NCBI RefSeq assembly: GCF_029637605.1
Contig: NZ_CP121261.1
Span: 4,712,001-4,776,000 of the forward strand
Direction: 5' to 3'
Length of the DNA: 64,000 nucleotides
DNA from: Achromobacter spanius
GTDB taxonomy: Bacteria > Pseudomonadota > Gammaproteobacteria > Burkholderiales > Burkholderiaceae_B
A program made the translations under genes and the position numbers. The notes beneath the pieces were generated by a model. The model ran no database searches, was not told the origin of the DNA, and was given only the letters and a program-made list of their open reading frames with translations. Below, piece after piece: positions 1 to 9,324 of the stretch (positions are counted from its first letter, which is position 1; the number at the start of each line of letters is the position of its first letter).

Positions 1-125
1 GTGGCCGCCAGATCGCCGGGTGCCGGCGGCGCATTGAGCGGCGGGTCGTAATGCGCCAGAACCGGCTGTGCCGATAACGCTGCAATTGACGTGGCGCTGC
101 CAGAGAGGAAAGTTCTACGTTTCAT
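1..125 (-). CDS. Tat-exported protein, N-terminal fragment
   Basis: The gene starts with ATG at 125 on the minus strand and runs off the left edge, so only 41 codons are visible. An AAGGAG ribosome site lies about six bases upstream. The product opens with MKRRTFLSG, a twin-arginine motif, then a short Ala/Ser-rich hydrophobic stretch ending VLA-H. This is a typical Tat signal peptide, so the protein is probably exported folded. The mature start is rich in Pro and Ala and is not recognisable. The enzyme class cannot be told from this fragment. Confidence 0.7.
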   Translation of the reverse strand, partial: MKRRTFLSGSATSIAALSAQPVLAHYDPPLNAPPAPGDLAA

Positions 126-214
126 CGCAAATCTCCTTGATGGAGGCAGTCGCCATGCGGGTGTTGTTTCACCGTGCCGACCAGGTGCGAGCGTGGTCTT
201 CATCTCCGTTGCCA

Positions 215-238
215 GCCATACTCAAAAGTGAGTATGGC
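215..238. terminator. Hairpin after the TPR gene
   Basis: A perfect 9-bp inverted repeat (GCCATACTC / GAGTATGGC) encloses a six-base loop, AAAAGT. It lies just past the stop of the TPR gene and before the Tat-protein gene on the same strand. There is no T run on either side, so it may be an RNA-stabilising end or a weak terminator. Confidence 0.35.
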
Positions 239-262
239 GCCGCCGCGAGGTTTGCCCTCCTT

Positions 263-1585
263 CTACAGCGCCGCTGCTCGCGAGGCCAGCTTGCGGTTGC
301 CTTCGCTGGTGGGTTTCAAGGCCATGCGTTCCGCCGTCAGCGCCTTGGCCAGGCTGCGAGCGCCATCGCGCAAGGCGGCCTCCACCAGGGTCAGCGCCAG
401 CACATCACGCTGGGCGTGGCTGCCGCCAAAGCGGTGCGCGATCAGGCGCACGTCCCGCAGCAGGTCGGCGCATCGCGCATAGTCCTGACGGGCGAAGGCC
501 ACCAGCGCGTGCGCCACGGGCAGGCCGACGGTGCGCGTCATCATGGCATTGGTGCCGCTGCCAAGCGCCGCGGCCTCCATGGCCGCGATCAATTGCTGCG
601 CTGCCGCGTCATCGCCCGCGCCCAGGTAGGCCATCAAGGCATGCACATCATTGAACGCGTAATAGCCCGTGCCCCCGCGTTCCTGCCATACGTCGGCCAA
701 CTGCCGCCAGCGCGGCCCTGCGTCCACGCCGCGCAGCAGCAAGCGCCATAGCATGGCGGACGCATCGATCAGTTCCAGGACCTGCCCGGTGGACGATTCG
801 CGCAGCCGCTTGTCGTACAGGGCCAGCACCTCTTCGATCTCGTCGCGGTCCAGGTGGAACAGCGCCAGATGCCACCAGTTGTGGATGGCCAGCATATTGT
901 CGATGGACCAGTCTTCGCGGCGTCCGTCCAGCCATGCGATGCCTTCTTCCACCCGCCCCTGCATCTCCAGCACATGGGCCACCGCGTGCACGGCCCAGGG
1001 ATCGCGCGGGTTCAACGCCAGCGCGCACCGGCCCTGGGCCTCGGCCTGGGTGTACAGGTTGGTTTCTTCCAGGCCGAAGGCATGCATGCCCAGCACGTAG
1101 CCATAGTGCGGCATCTGGCTGTTCCAGTTTGGAAGAATGCCTGCCACGCGGTCGCGCAGCATGGCTGAGCGCCCAAGCAGGAAGTCGCCGATATGGCCCA
1201 CCTGCAAGGCCAGCGTGTCATGCGGATAGTCGATGAGAATGTCGGCGTAGCGCCGCAGGGCATTGGAGAAGTCGCCATTCAGCCAAGCGCGCGCGGCGGC
1301 GGTGTGGCGCCGTTCGCGGGTGTTGGCGATGTCGTGCAGGCCCTCGGCGGCCTCGACGCTTTCGCGCAGCAGCGGCTCCACGCACTGGTCGCTGGCCGTG
1401 ATCATCATCCCGGCGCGCAGCACATGGCCCATGACGAATGCGGGGTTGTCGGCCAAGGCCTGGTCGATGATCCCTACCGGATCACCGTAATAGCCAAGAA
1501 ACAGGGATTGCGCCTGTTCGTAGGCAGCCAGGGATGTTTGATCGTTCGTGGAAACGGGATTGCCCCGCTCATCGGTCTGCGCCAT
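263..1585 (-). CDS. TPR protein of the TTC38-like family
   Basis: A 440-residue soluble protein without a signal peptide. It is made of helical tetratricopeptide-type repeats. Motifs such as HAVAHVLEMQGR followed by IHNWWHLALFHLD are characteristic of the tetratricopeptide-repeat-38 family, which occurs widely in bacteria with no defined biochemical role. The ATG at 1585 has a GAGGAG ribosome site about seven bases upstream. The gene is probably co-oriented with the small membrane protein upstream and the Tat protein downstream. A scaffold role is the only inference the repeats allow. Confidence 0.8.
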   Translation of the reverse strand: MAQTDERGNPVSTNDQTSLAAYEQAQSLFLGYYGDPVGIIDQALADNPAFVMGHVLRAGMMITASDQCVEPLLRESVEAAEGLHDIANTRERRHTAAARAWLNGDFSNALRRYADILIDYPHDTLALQVGHIGDFLLGRSAMLRDRVAGILPNWNSQMPHYGYVLGMHAFGLEETNLYTQAEAQGRCALALNPRDPWAVHAVAHVLEMQGRVEEGIAWLDGRREDWSIDNMLAIHNWWHLALFHLDRDEIEEVLALYDKRLRESSTGQVLELIDASAMLWRLLLRGVDAGPRWRQLADVWQERGGTGYYAFNDVHALMAYLGAGDDAAAQQLIAAMEAAALGSGTNAMMTRTVGLPVAHALVAFARQDYARCADLLRDVRLIAHRFGGSHAQRDVLALTLVEAALRDGARSLAKALTAERMALKPTSEGNRKLASRAAAL

Positions 1586-1716
1586 GGTGCTCTCCTCGGA
1601 TGCCGCCCCGCGACGGGTTCCGACGATGTAAGCATGGATGCCGCGCTACGGCAAAGCACGACTGCTCTGGTGCGCTTGTACCGCTTGCGGGCGAGTGCTG
1701 GACCGCGAGGTCTGCA

Positions 1717-1887
1717 CTAGAGGCCTTTCGTCTCCTTCTTTTTCTCTTTCTCCTTTTTTTCTCCATCGTAATGAGACTTGATGGCCAGAAACATGCCCGT
1801 GCCCAGCACGAGGAGCTTGAACGTACCGAAGACGACAGGGACCCAAAAATTCATCATTTCCTCAAGGCGCTGCTTCAGCAGCTTCAT
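1717..1887 (-). CDS. Small single-span membrane protein
   Basis: An open frame of 56 codons. Residues 12-37 form one hydrophobic helix (NFWVPVVFGTFKLLVLG then MFLAIK), followed by a strongly charged Lys/Glu tail. This is a normal design for a small inner-membrane protein. If translation begins at the second of two adjacent ATGs (1854), a GAGGA ribosome site stands about five bases upstream and the product is 45 residues. The start at 1887 has only a weak site. It lies 131 bases upstream of the TPR gene on the same strand and divergent to the MocR gene. Function unknown. The coding call rests on the hydrophobic/charged pattern and the ribosome site. Confidence 0.6.
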   Translation of the reverse strand: MKLLKQRLEEMMNFWVPVVFGTFKLLVLGTGMFLAIKSHYDGEKKEKEKKKETKGL

Positions 1888-2097
1888 TTACCACTCGTGG
1901 GCCGGGCAAAGACACGCAAACGATTGCCGTGGGGGGGCCGGCGCTATACTCCCTACAAACAGCAAAATTCTACCGCTAAAATCCATACAATCACTTGAAT
2001 TGTTAGTCTTGTATGTCTTTTATCCCACGCGGAAGTGCCAAAAAACCATACATGAAGATAAGACATGTCTCTTTCACGTCGCCTTAAAAAAGCAAAC

Positions 2098-3474
2098 ATG
2101 TCTTGGGTGCGGCCCCTTGCCGCCGGCTCCGGTGCGCGATACCAGCAAATCGCCACGCAAATCATCACAGCGGTGGAAGACGGCGTACTGCGGCCAGGCG
2201 ACCGCCTGCCCCCGCAGCGCGAGCTCGCCCAGACATTAGGCGTTGATCTCACGACCGTCACTCGGGCGTACACGGAAGTTCGCCATAAAGGGATTCTGGA
2301 AGCTCAAGGGGCGGGCGGGACCTATGTGGCCTATTCCGGCTTGGAGGCAGGAGGGACGATTGATCTGGGGATGAATATCCCTCCTTTGCTCAACAGTGCC
2401 GAGTTTTCGCACATGCTCGCGCAAGCCAGTGGCACGACTCAGGTCACCGCAGGGTCGATGGATCTGATGAGCTATCACGTGGGCGCAGGCGCCAATCGGC
2501 ATCGCGCAGCCGGCGCGAAATGGCTGCAGCCGATGATTGGCAACACGGACATCGAGCGAATTGTGGTGTGCCCGGGCGCTCAAACCGCTATCGCTGCACT
2601 GCTTCTGGCCAGGAGCCAAGCCGGCGATGCCATTGCTTGCGATGCGTTGACTTACCCAGGCTTCCTGGCCGCCGCCCGCTTGCTTCAGCGTTTGGCCGTA
2701 GGGGTGAAGTCAGATGAGTTCGGAATGGATCCCGCCGACCTCGAGCGAGTGTGCGCACAACATCGCCCCGCAATGCTGTACTTGAATCCGACGATTCAAA
2801 ACCCGACTGCGCTGACGCTCTCCACCGAGCGACGCACAGCGCTGTTACGTGTGGCAGAGAAGTATGCGCTGCCAGTCATTGAAGATGACCCGTACTGGCT
2901 GTTGACCGAGCATCCGCCAAGCACGATGTTTTCATTGGCCGCCAACACGCCGTCCACGCCCGTCTACTACGTCTCGACGCTATCCAAATGCATAGCGCCA
3001 GGCCTTCGAACCGCCTACTTGGTCGTGCCTTCTGACGAGCCGTTAAGTCCCATTCTTGATGCGCTGCGTTCGTTGGCGCTGATGCCCATTCCCTGGATGA
3101 CTGAAATGGCGTCGAACTGGATAGACTCGGGCGCTGCCGTTCAATGGCTGGCACTGGTCAAGAATGAGCTGCGGCATCGACAAACCATCGCGGCATCGAT
3201 CCTTCCGGGAAATATTCAGGCCGACCCCACTGGGCTGCATCTCTGGCTTCAGTTGCCGCGTCATATCGACTTCTACCGCCTTACACAAACGGCGCTGGAA
3301 CAAGGGGTGAGTGTCACGGACTCAGGCTCGTTTTCCACGGGGTCCTTCAGCCCCCTGGCGCTTCGCGTGTCATTGGGGGGCGCCATCGATCGAACTCGCC
3401 TGACGCACGGTCTGACCCGGTTGGCGGAGTTGCTCAAGGGCGATCTTGCCAAACGGGTTTCAAGCGTTGTCTGA
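2098..3474 (+). CDS. MocR-type regulator (GntR HTH plus aminotransferase domain)
   Basis: A transcription factor with an N-terminal GntR winged helix (about residues 8-75, LPPQRELAQTLGVDLTTVTRAY) joined to a fold-type-I aminotransferase domain. The PLP-binding signature TLSKCIAPGLR is present, with Lys297 as the Schiff-base residue. MocR proteins use PLP or an amino-substrate adduct as effector and usually control adjacent genes. An in-frame ATG at 2065 would add 11 residues (MSLSRRLKKAN), but start 2098 matches the usual short lead before the winged helix. The hexamer ATGTCT recurs at 2013, 2065 and 2098 and could be operator sequence. The likely target is its own promoter or the divergent small gene. 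Confidence 0.85.
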   Translation: MSWVRPLAAGSGARYQQIATQIITAVEDGVLRPGDRLPPQRELAQTLGVDLTTVTRAYTEVRHKGILEAQGAGGTYVAYSGLEAGGTIDLGMNIPPLLNSAEFSHMLAQASGTTQVTAGSMDLMSYHVGAGANRHRAAGAKWLQPMIGNTDIERIVVCPGAQTAIAALLLARSQAGDAIACDALTYPGFLAAARLLQRLAVGVKSDEFGMDPADLERVCAQHRPAMLYLNPTIQNPTALTLSTERRTALLRVAEKYALPVIEDDPYWLLTEHPPSTMFSLAANTPSTPVYYVSTLSKCIAPGLRTAYLVVPSDEPLSPILDALRSLALMPIPWMTEMASNWIDSGAAVQWLALVKNELRHRQTIAASILPGNIQADPTGLHLWLQLPRHIDFYRLTQTALEQGVSVTDSGSFSTGSFSPLALRVSLGGAIDRTRLTHGLTRLAELLKGDLAKRVSSVV

Positions 3475-3541
3475 TTTGCCGAGACGTTCAGTCGTGCCCC
3501 TCGACGTCGAGTAGCCGAAAGATGCAGCGGCGCGGAGCGCT

Positions 3542-4435
3542 TTAAAAGGCCTCCCCCTGCCGCACTGCCAGCGCCGCCGCCGCCGCGCGCGTTTCCACGC
3601 CCAGTTTGATGTAGATGTGTTCCAGGTGCTTGTTCACCGTTCGTGGCGCCATGCCCAGAATGTCGGCGATATCCCGATTGGTTTTCCCCTTGGCCAGCCA
3701 GCGCAGCACATCGGCCTCACGCGGCGTCAGACCGTAGGCCGGAGCGAACGGCGCCGTCTCTTGCAGCAACAGCAAGGTCTCGCCGCTACGCCGTGATGCG
3801 GACAGACTCAAGGTCAAACGCCCTCGCGCACTGACAACACCCAAGGGCTCAGCGGCCGGCCCTGCCGCCAGATTGCCCGCCACCCAATCCGCCAAGGGGG
3901 CCGGCAGCTCCGCCGCATCTTCCGCGCAACCGAAATAGGCGGCCAACCATAGCCGCGCCTTGCCCGTCTTCCAGATCGGCAGCCCGCGCGCATCCAGCGC
4001 CACCACGGCTCGCGCCGCCGCATCGATCGCATCAAAGGCCGCCGACAGGCTGCGCGCGTTGCGCAAATGCGTACGCAGCCTGGCCACCACCACATCCGGG
4101 TCCAGCGGCTTGGTCACGTAATCCACACCGCCAACCCGAAACCCCTTCAACACATGCTCGGGTTCGGTCAGGCCCGTCATGAACACCACCGGCACATCTC
4201 CCGCTGCCGGATGCGCTTTCAAGCGCGCGCAGGTTTCGAACCCATCCATTCCCGGCATCACCGCATCAAGCAGCACGATATCCGGCACCACGAAATCCAC
4301 CCGTTCTATGGCCGACTGGCCATCGGTAGCCACCAGCACCTGATAACCCGCTGCGTCCAATGCGGTGGAGAGCATTTTCAGATTGTCCGGCGCATCATCG
4401 ACCAGCATGACGAGGTTTTTATCGGGCGTGGGCAT
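3542..4435 (-). CDS. LuxR-type response regulator of the amide-sensing pair
   Basis: Receiver domain at the N-terminus (acidic pair VDD, phosphoacceptor Asp in VLLDAVMPGMDG, Lys in YVTKPLD). A middle region of about 90 residues looks like a degenerate PAS domain. The C-terminal NarL/LuxR helix-turn-helix reads LTPREADVLRWLAKGKTNRD. The start at 4435 (MPTPDKN) is chosen for fit to the receiver family. ATG at 4450 or 4477 would lengthen it by 5 or 14 residues. All three starts overlap the 3' end of the kinase gene, showing translational coupling. With the kinase it probably controls the divergent amide-transport operon beginning at 8008. Confidence 0.85.
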   Translation of the reverse strand: MPTPDKNLVMLVDDAPDNLKMLSTALDAAGYQVLVATDGQSAIERVDFVVPDIVLLDAVMPGMDGFETCARLKAHPAAGDVPVVFMTGLTEPEHVLKGFRVGGVDYVTKPLDPDVVVARLRTHLRNARSLSAAFDAIDAAARAVVALDARGLPIWKTGKARLWLAAYFGCAEDAAELPAPLADWVAGNLAAGPAAEPLGVVSARGRLTLSLSASRRSGETLLLLQETAPFAPAYGLTPREADVLRWLAKGKTNRDIADILGMAPRTVNKHLEHIYIKLGVETRAAAAALAVRQGEAF

Positions 4436-7400
4436 GGTGACGCTGTACATGATGTTTAAGCACTTGATTGAATTCATGCAGTTGAAACTCGCCAGCCAGC
4501 GCTCGCAGATGCGCCGTCAATTCGCGCGCCTCGGCCCGGCGGCCCTGTATTTCTTCCAGCTTGGCCTGTATGCCCTTGATGTAACCCATGGCCCCCAGCT
4601 CCAGCAGTGCCTCGGCGTCCTCGCGCTCTAGCGCCACCCGATGCAGATCACCCGTCGGCAGCGCCGCTTCCACCGGCGCCACCAGCCAGTCCAGCTTCAG
4701 CAACCTGCCGAGTTGACTCAGCAAATCCTCAACCATCACTGGCTTGGCAATGAACGCGTTATGCCCGTGCTGCGCCGGGTCTTTCGGATCCAGACCCAGG
4801 ACGTTGGCCGACAGCATCACGATGGGCACGGCCACGCCTTCATCACGCAGGCGCCGCAAGACTTCCCATCCCGTCATGACCGGCATGGACACGTCCATCA
4901 ATATCAGGGCCGGCCGCAGCGTATGCACGCAGGCCAGGCACGCCGCGCCATGCGGTGCTTCGTGTACCTCAAAGCCCAGCGGCTCCAGCAGGTCGCGAAC
5001 CAGGCGTCGCTGCGAAGGCTGGTCATCCACCGCCAGGATCCGCAGCCGCTCGCCGCGATAGCCCACCACCAGCCCCGACGGTCGGGCATCGCTGCGCGGC
5101 GAGCGCACCTCCGGCAAAAACAGCTTGAGCGTAAACACACTGCCGCGACCGACGGCGCTGCGCACCGTCAACTCGCCGCCCATGATGCCGGTCAGCATGC
5201 GGCAGATGGTCAGGCCCAGGCCCGTGCCGGAATCGGCCTGCTCGACCGCCGCCCAACTGCGCTCGAAGGGCAGAAAGATGCGTTCCAGATCCTCGGCCGG
5301 TATGCCTCGGCCGCTATCCTCCACTTCGAACAAGACCATATCCGCCGCCGACTTCACGCGCATCGACACCTGCCCTTCCGAAGTGAACTTCAGCGCATTG
5401 CTCAACAGGTTGATCAGGATCTGCCGCAGCCGCTTTTCGTCGATATGCACGATGGAGGGCAGTTCCGCCGCTTCATAGCAAAAGCGCAGCCCTTTGAGCG
5501 TGCTCTGCGGCCGGAACATCTGCACGATCTGCTCCAGAAACTCCGGTAGGCGCAGTTCGCTGTTCTCTAACCTCAGCCTGCCCGCCTCGATGCGCGCGAT
5601 GTCCAGCAGGCCATCTATCAGGCCAATCAAATGCTTGCCGCTGCGATGAATCACATCAATGGCCTCGCGCCGCGCCGGTGGCAGGCTCGGGTCACGCTGC
5701 AGAATCTGCGCGTAACCCAGAATGCTGTTCAAGGGCGCGCGCAACTCATGGCTCATGCCGCCCATGAAGCGGCTCTTGGCCAGATTGGCACTTTCGGCCG
5801 CTTCCTTGGCCTGTTGCAACTGCGCGTCGGTCTGTTTGTGCGCCTCGATTTCACGCAGCAGCAGATGGGTCTGTCGATCCGATTCCTCTTGCGCCACGCG
5901 CCGGCTTTCATGGGCCAGCACCAGCCACCAGGCCAGCACGCCGCCGATCAGCAACAGGGCGGCATACAACTTCAAGAAGGTGGGCCGTAAACCGGAAGGG
6001 TCCAGGCCGGCCCGCATGTGACTGGCGTACTCCTGGTAGTAGATCAAGCCCAGGATGCCGCCCAGGAGCGACCCCATCCCCGCCACGATCAAGAGGTAGT
6101 GGCCCAGGCGGCTATGCAGCAGCGGTGTGACCCGCGCCGGCAACAGCCAGCCCAGGACCGCCTGCACCTGATCCTTCAAGCGTCCCTGCGGTTTGCAGCG
6201 ATCCTGGCAGCGGGCATCCAGCGTGCAGCACAAGGAACAGATGGAACCGTTATAGGCCGGGCAATGCGCCATGTCCGGCTGTTCAAAACGGTTGGCGCAG
6301 ATCACACAAACATGGTCCGAACCCGCGACATCGACCGGCGTGCGCGCCAGGTTGTAGCGACCGCGCGTGCGCCAGGCGATGACTGGGGCGCAGACAAACG
6401 CCGCCAGCAAGGCCACAAAGGGCGACAAGGCCTGCGCCAGCGCGCCCGCCGTGCCCGGAAACACGCCGGCAAAGGCCAGCAGGCCCAGCGTCATGGCGAC
6501 CAGCATGCTGCCCACACCGACCGGGTTGATGTCATACAGATAGGCGCGGCGAAACTCGATCCGTTTCGGCGACAGACCCAGGGGCTTGTTGATCACCAGA
6601 TCCGCCACCAGCGCCCCGATCCAGGCCAGCGCAACGTGCGAGAACACCGCCAGCACATGCTCCAACGCGCCAAACACGCCCATCTCCATCAGCACCACGG
6701 CGATCAGCACGTTGAACACCAGCCACACCACCCGGCCCGGATGGCTGTGCGTGATGCGGGCAAAGAAGTTGGACCAGGCCAGTGAGCCGGCATAGGCATT
6801 GGTCACATTGATCTTGACCTGCGAGATCACCACAAAGGCCGTGACCAGCGCCAGTGCCAGGCCGGGATCGCTGACCACATAGGTATAGGCCGCCAGATAC
6901 ATATGGGTGGGGTCGCCCGCTTTGTCGGCCGGCGCTCCCAGGGACAGGGCCAGCCAGGCCAGAAAGGCACCGCCCAGGATCTTGGCCGCGCCCGGCAGGA
7001 TCCAGCCCGGACCCGCGCAGATCAGGGCAAGCCACCAGCGCCTGCGGTTGGCCGCCGTGCGTTCGGGTAGAAAGCGCAGAAAGTCGACCTGTTCGCCGAT
7101 CTGCGTCACCAGCGAGGCGGCCACCGCTACCGCCGAGCCGAACATCAGCAGATTGAAACTGCCGCCCCGGCCGTCATGGCCCGGAAACCGCAGAAACTCC
7201 TGCAAGGTCCCCGGGTCACGGAAGGCGATGAAGGCATAGGGCAAGAGCAGCAGCACCAGCCATATCGGCTGCGTCCAAGACTGCAGCCGGCTGATGAAGG
7301 TAATGCCATAAGCCACCATGGGCAGGATGACCACCGCGCACAAGAGATAGCCGATAGACAGCGGCAAGCCGGTGGCCAGCTCGATGGCCAGCGCCATGAT

Positions 7401-7895
7401 GGCTGCCTCAAGCGCGAAAAAGATAAAGGTGAACGAGGCGTAGATCAGCGAGGTAATGGTCGAGCCGATATAGCCAAACCCGGCCCCTCGCGTCAGCAGA
7501 TCCATGTCCAGGCCATGGCGCGCCGCGTAATAGGCAATTGGCAAGCCGGTCAGAAAGGTGACCAGGGCCACGGCGATGATGGCCCAGAAGGCATTGATGA
7601 AGCCATAGTTCAGCGCCAGCGCACCGCCGATGGCTTCCAGCGCCAGGAAAGACACGGCGCCCAGGGCGGTATTGGCGACACGGAACTCCGACCATTTGCG
7701 AAACGACACGGGCGTGAAGCGCAACGCATAGTCTTCCAGCGTCTCGTTGGCGACCCAGGTGTTGTAGTCGCGGCGGATCTTGACGATGCGTTGAGGCGCG
7801 CTGGCAGACAAATCGGGCTCCGGGCGAGTAGGGGATACGTCATTGAACGTAGATGCCGTTGTAACGCCCGGGGGGTGGGCCTGCCTGTACGTCAA
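4419..7895 (-). CDS. Hybrid histidine kinase with NCS1 permease-type sensor
   Basis: A protein of 1158 residues. Residues about 45-500 form a complete nucleobase:cation symporter-1 (cytosine/purine permease) domain with some 12 membrane segments. A Cys-rich stretch follows (about 530-575: CVICANRF, HCPAYNG, CSLCC and further Cys), then two more membrane helices, a short coiled coil, a HisKA/HATPase core with His716 (SHELRAPLN) and ATP motifs (NLLSNALKF, DSGRGIP, GTGLGL), a receiver domain (Asp1001 in LMDVSMP) and an HPt-less tail. It probably senses a small amide, urea or related solute in transport or binding. The start is a TTG directly after a stop. A TTG at 7811 with GGAG upstream is an alternative start that still precedes the permease domain. 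Confidence 0.85.
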   Translation of the reverse strand: MTYRQAHPPGVTTASTFNDVSPTRPEPDLSASAPQRIVKIRRDYNTWVANETLEDYALRFTPVSFRKWSEFRVANTALGAVSFLALEAIGGALALNYGFINAFWAIIAVALVTFLTGLPIAYYAARHGLDMDLLTRGAGFGYIGSTITSLIYASFTFIFFALEAAIMALAIELATGLPLSIGYLLCAVVILPMVAYGITFISRLQSWTQPIWLVLLLLPYAFIAFRDPGTLQEFLRFPGHDGRGGSFNLLMFGSAVAVAASLVTQIGEQVDFLRFLPERTAANRRRWWLALICAGPGWILPGAAKILGGAFLAWLALSLGAPADKAGDPTHMYLAAYTYVVSDPGLALALVTAFVVISQVKINVTNAYAGSLAWSNFFARITHSHPGRVVWLVFNVLIAVVLMEMGVFGALEHVLAVFSHVALAWIGALVADLVINKPLGLSPKRIEFRRAYLYDINPVGVGSMLVAMTLGLLAFAGVFPGTAGALAQALSPFVALLAAFVCAPVIAWRTRGRYNLARTPVDVAGSDHVCVICANRFEQPDMAHCPAYNGSICSLCCTLDARCQDRCKPQGRLKDQVQAVLGWLLPARVTPLLHSRLGHYLLIVAGMGSLLGGILGLIYYQEYASHMRAGLDPSGLRPTFLKLYAALLLIGGVLAWWLVLAHESRRVAQEESDRQTHLLLREIEAHKQTDAQLQQAKEAAESANLAKSRFMGGMSHELRAPLNSILGYAQILQRDPSLPPARREAIDVIHRSGKHLIGLIDGLLDIARIEAGRLRLENSELRLPEFLEQIVQMFRPQSTLKGLRFCYEAAELPSIVHIDEKRLRQILINLLSNALKFTSEGQVSMRVKSAADMVLFEVEDSGRGIPAEDLERIFLPFERSWAAVEQADSGTGLGLTICRMLTGIMGGELTVRSAVGRGSVFTLKLFLPEVRSPRSDARPSGLVVGYRGERLRILAVDDQPSQRRLVRDLLEPLGFEVHEAPHGAACLACVHTLRPALILMDVSMPVMTGWEVLRRLRDEGVAVPIVMLSANVLGLDPKDPAQHGHNAFIAKPVMVEDLLSQLGRLLKLDWLVAPVEAALPTGDLHRVALEREDAEALLELGAMGYIKGIQAKLEEIQGRRAEARELTAHLRALAGEFQLHEFNQVLKHHVQRHHAHAR

Positions 7896-8007
7896 TCAAC
7901 GTATGTTGCACTGCGTCATAGGCTCCTAGTATGCCCTCACCCTCCGGGCCGCGGCATGTGTCGCGCATGCTCGGTTTCCCTGGTCGTGATCCATTGAGGA
8001 GTCATCG

Positions 8008-9270
8008 ATGTCTGGCAAAACCCCTTTTGATAATGCCCCGGAACTGCCCTCGCGCCGGCGCCTGGCCCTCGCGTTTGCCTCCCTGCCGCTGTTGGGCATA
8101 CCGGCTCTGTCGCGCGCGGCCGCCCCGGCCACTTCGGCCATCAACACCACCGGCCTGGCCATTACCGACACCGAAGTCACGGTAGGCCAGTTGCACTCGG
8201 CGACCGGCACCATGGCCATCAGCGAAACGGGTTCGATTCAATCCGAGCGCCTGGCCATCGAGCAGATCAATGCCATGGGCGGCATTCTGGGCCGCAAGAT
8301 CAAGATCATCCAGGAAGACGGCGCCTCCGACTGGCCGACCTTCGCCGAAAAGGCCCGCAAACTGCTGGTCAGCGACAAGGTCGCCACCGTGTTCGGCTGC
8401 TGGACCTCGGCCTCGCGCAAGGCGGTCTTGCCGGTGTTCGAGAAAGAAAACGGCCTGCTGTACTACCCGACCTTTTATGAAGGCCTGGAGCAATCCAAGA
8501 ACGTCTTCTATACCGGCCAGGAGGCCACGCAGCAGATTCTGTCCAGCCTGGACTGGCTGTCCCGCGAGAAGAAGGCGCGTTCTTTCTACCTGATCGGCTC
8601 TGACTACATCTGGCCGCGCACCTCGAACAAGATTGCCCGCAAGCATATCGAGAACGTGCTCAAGGGCGAAGTGGTCGGCGAGGAATACTACCCGCTGGGC
8701 CACACGCAATTTGGCTCGCTGATCAACAAGATCAAACTGAAAAAGCCCGATGTGGTCTTCGCCGTGGTGGTGGGCGGCAGCAATGTGTCTTTCTACAAAC
8801 AGCTCAAGGCGGCGGGCGTCACCAGCGGCAAACAGAAGCTGTTGACCATCTCGGTGACCGAAGATGAATTGCTGGGCATCGGCGGTGAAAATGCCGAGGG
8901 TTTCTGGTCGTGCATGAAGTACTTCCAGAGCCTGGACAACGCCAACAACAAGAAATTCGTCGAAGCCTTCAAGGCCAGGTACGGCGCCACCGCCGTGATT
9001 GGTGACGTGACCCAGGCAGCCTATCTGGGCCCTTGGCTGTGGAAGATGGCGGTGGAAAAGGCCGGCAGCTTCGACGTCGACAAAGTGGTCGCCGCCTCGG
9101 CCGGCCTGGAATTCAAGGAAGCGCCCGAAGGCTACGTCAAGATCGACCCCAATCACCACCTGTGGAGCAAGACCCGCATCGGCCAGATTCGCAAGGACGG
9201 CCAGTTTGACGTGATCTTCGAAACCCCGGAGCTGATCAAGCCTGATCCCTTCCCCAAGGGTTATCAGTAA
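8008..9270 (+). CDS. Amide/urea ABC transporter, periplasmic binding protein (UrtA/FmdD-like)
   Basis: A 420-residue type-I periplasmic binding protein with a Tat-type signal (SRRRLALAF, cleavage near SRAAA). The family signature is clear: SASRKAVLPVFEKENG, then YYPTFYEGLEQSKNVFYTG, as in urea-binding UrtA, amide-binding FmdD and the cytoplasmic sensor AmiC. It is the first gene of a seven-gene operon ending in formamidase, so formamide or another short-chain amide is a likelier ligand than urea. No urease genes are in the window. It is transcribed divergently from the permease-kinase. Confidence 0.9.
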   Translation: MSGKTPFDNAPELPSRRRLALAFASLPLLGIPALSRAAAPATSAINTTGLAITDTEVTVGQLHSATGTMAISETGSIQSERLAIEQINAMGGILGRKIKIIQEDGASDWPTFAEKARKLLVSDKVATVFGCWTSASRKAVLPVFEKENGLLYYPTFYEGLEQSKNVFYTGQEATQQILSSLDWLSREKKARSFYLIGSDYIWPRTSNKIARKHIENVLKGEVVGEEYYPLGHTQFGSLINKIKLKKPDVVFAVVVGGSNVSFYKQLKAAGVTSGKQKLLTISVTEDELLGIGGENAEGFWSCMKYFQSLDNANNKKFVEAFKARYGATAVIGDVTQAAYLGPWLWKMAVEKAGSFDVDKVVAASAGLEFKEAPEGYVKIDPNHHLWSKTRIGQIRKDGQFDVIFETPELIKPDPFPKGYQ

Positions 9271-9282
9271 TCACCTCGATCC

Positions 9283-9302
9283 GGGCGCCGCGCGCGGCGC
9301 CC
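9283..9302 (+). terminator. Intra-operon attenuator hairpin
   Basis: A perfect GC-only palindrome (arms GGGCGCCGCG / CGCGGCGCCC) directly after the binding-protein stop, followed by TTT. Such hairpins often lower expression of the membrane genes relative to the abundant binding protein. Confidence 0.55.
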
Positions 9303-9324
9303 TTTCCACTGCCGGGAGCCATCC

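Noticed and set aside
215..238. Hexaloop hairpin as an ANTAR target
   Set aside because: The loop AAAAGT lacks G at position 4, and no second hairpin or ANTAR gene is near.
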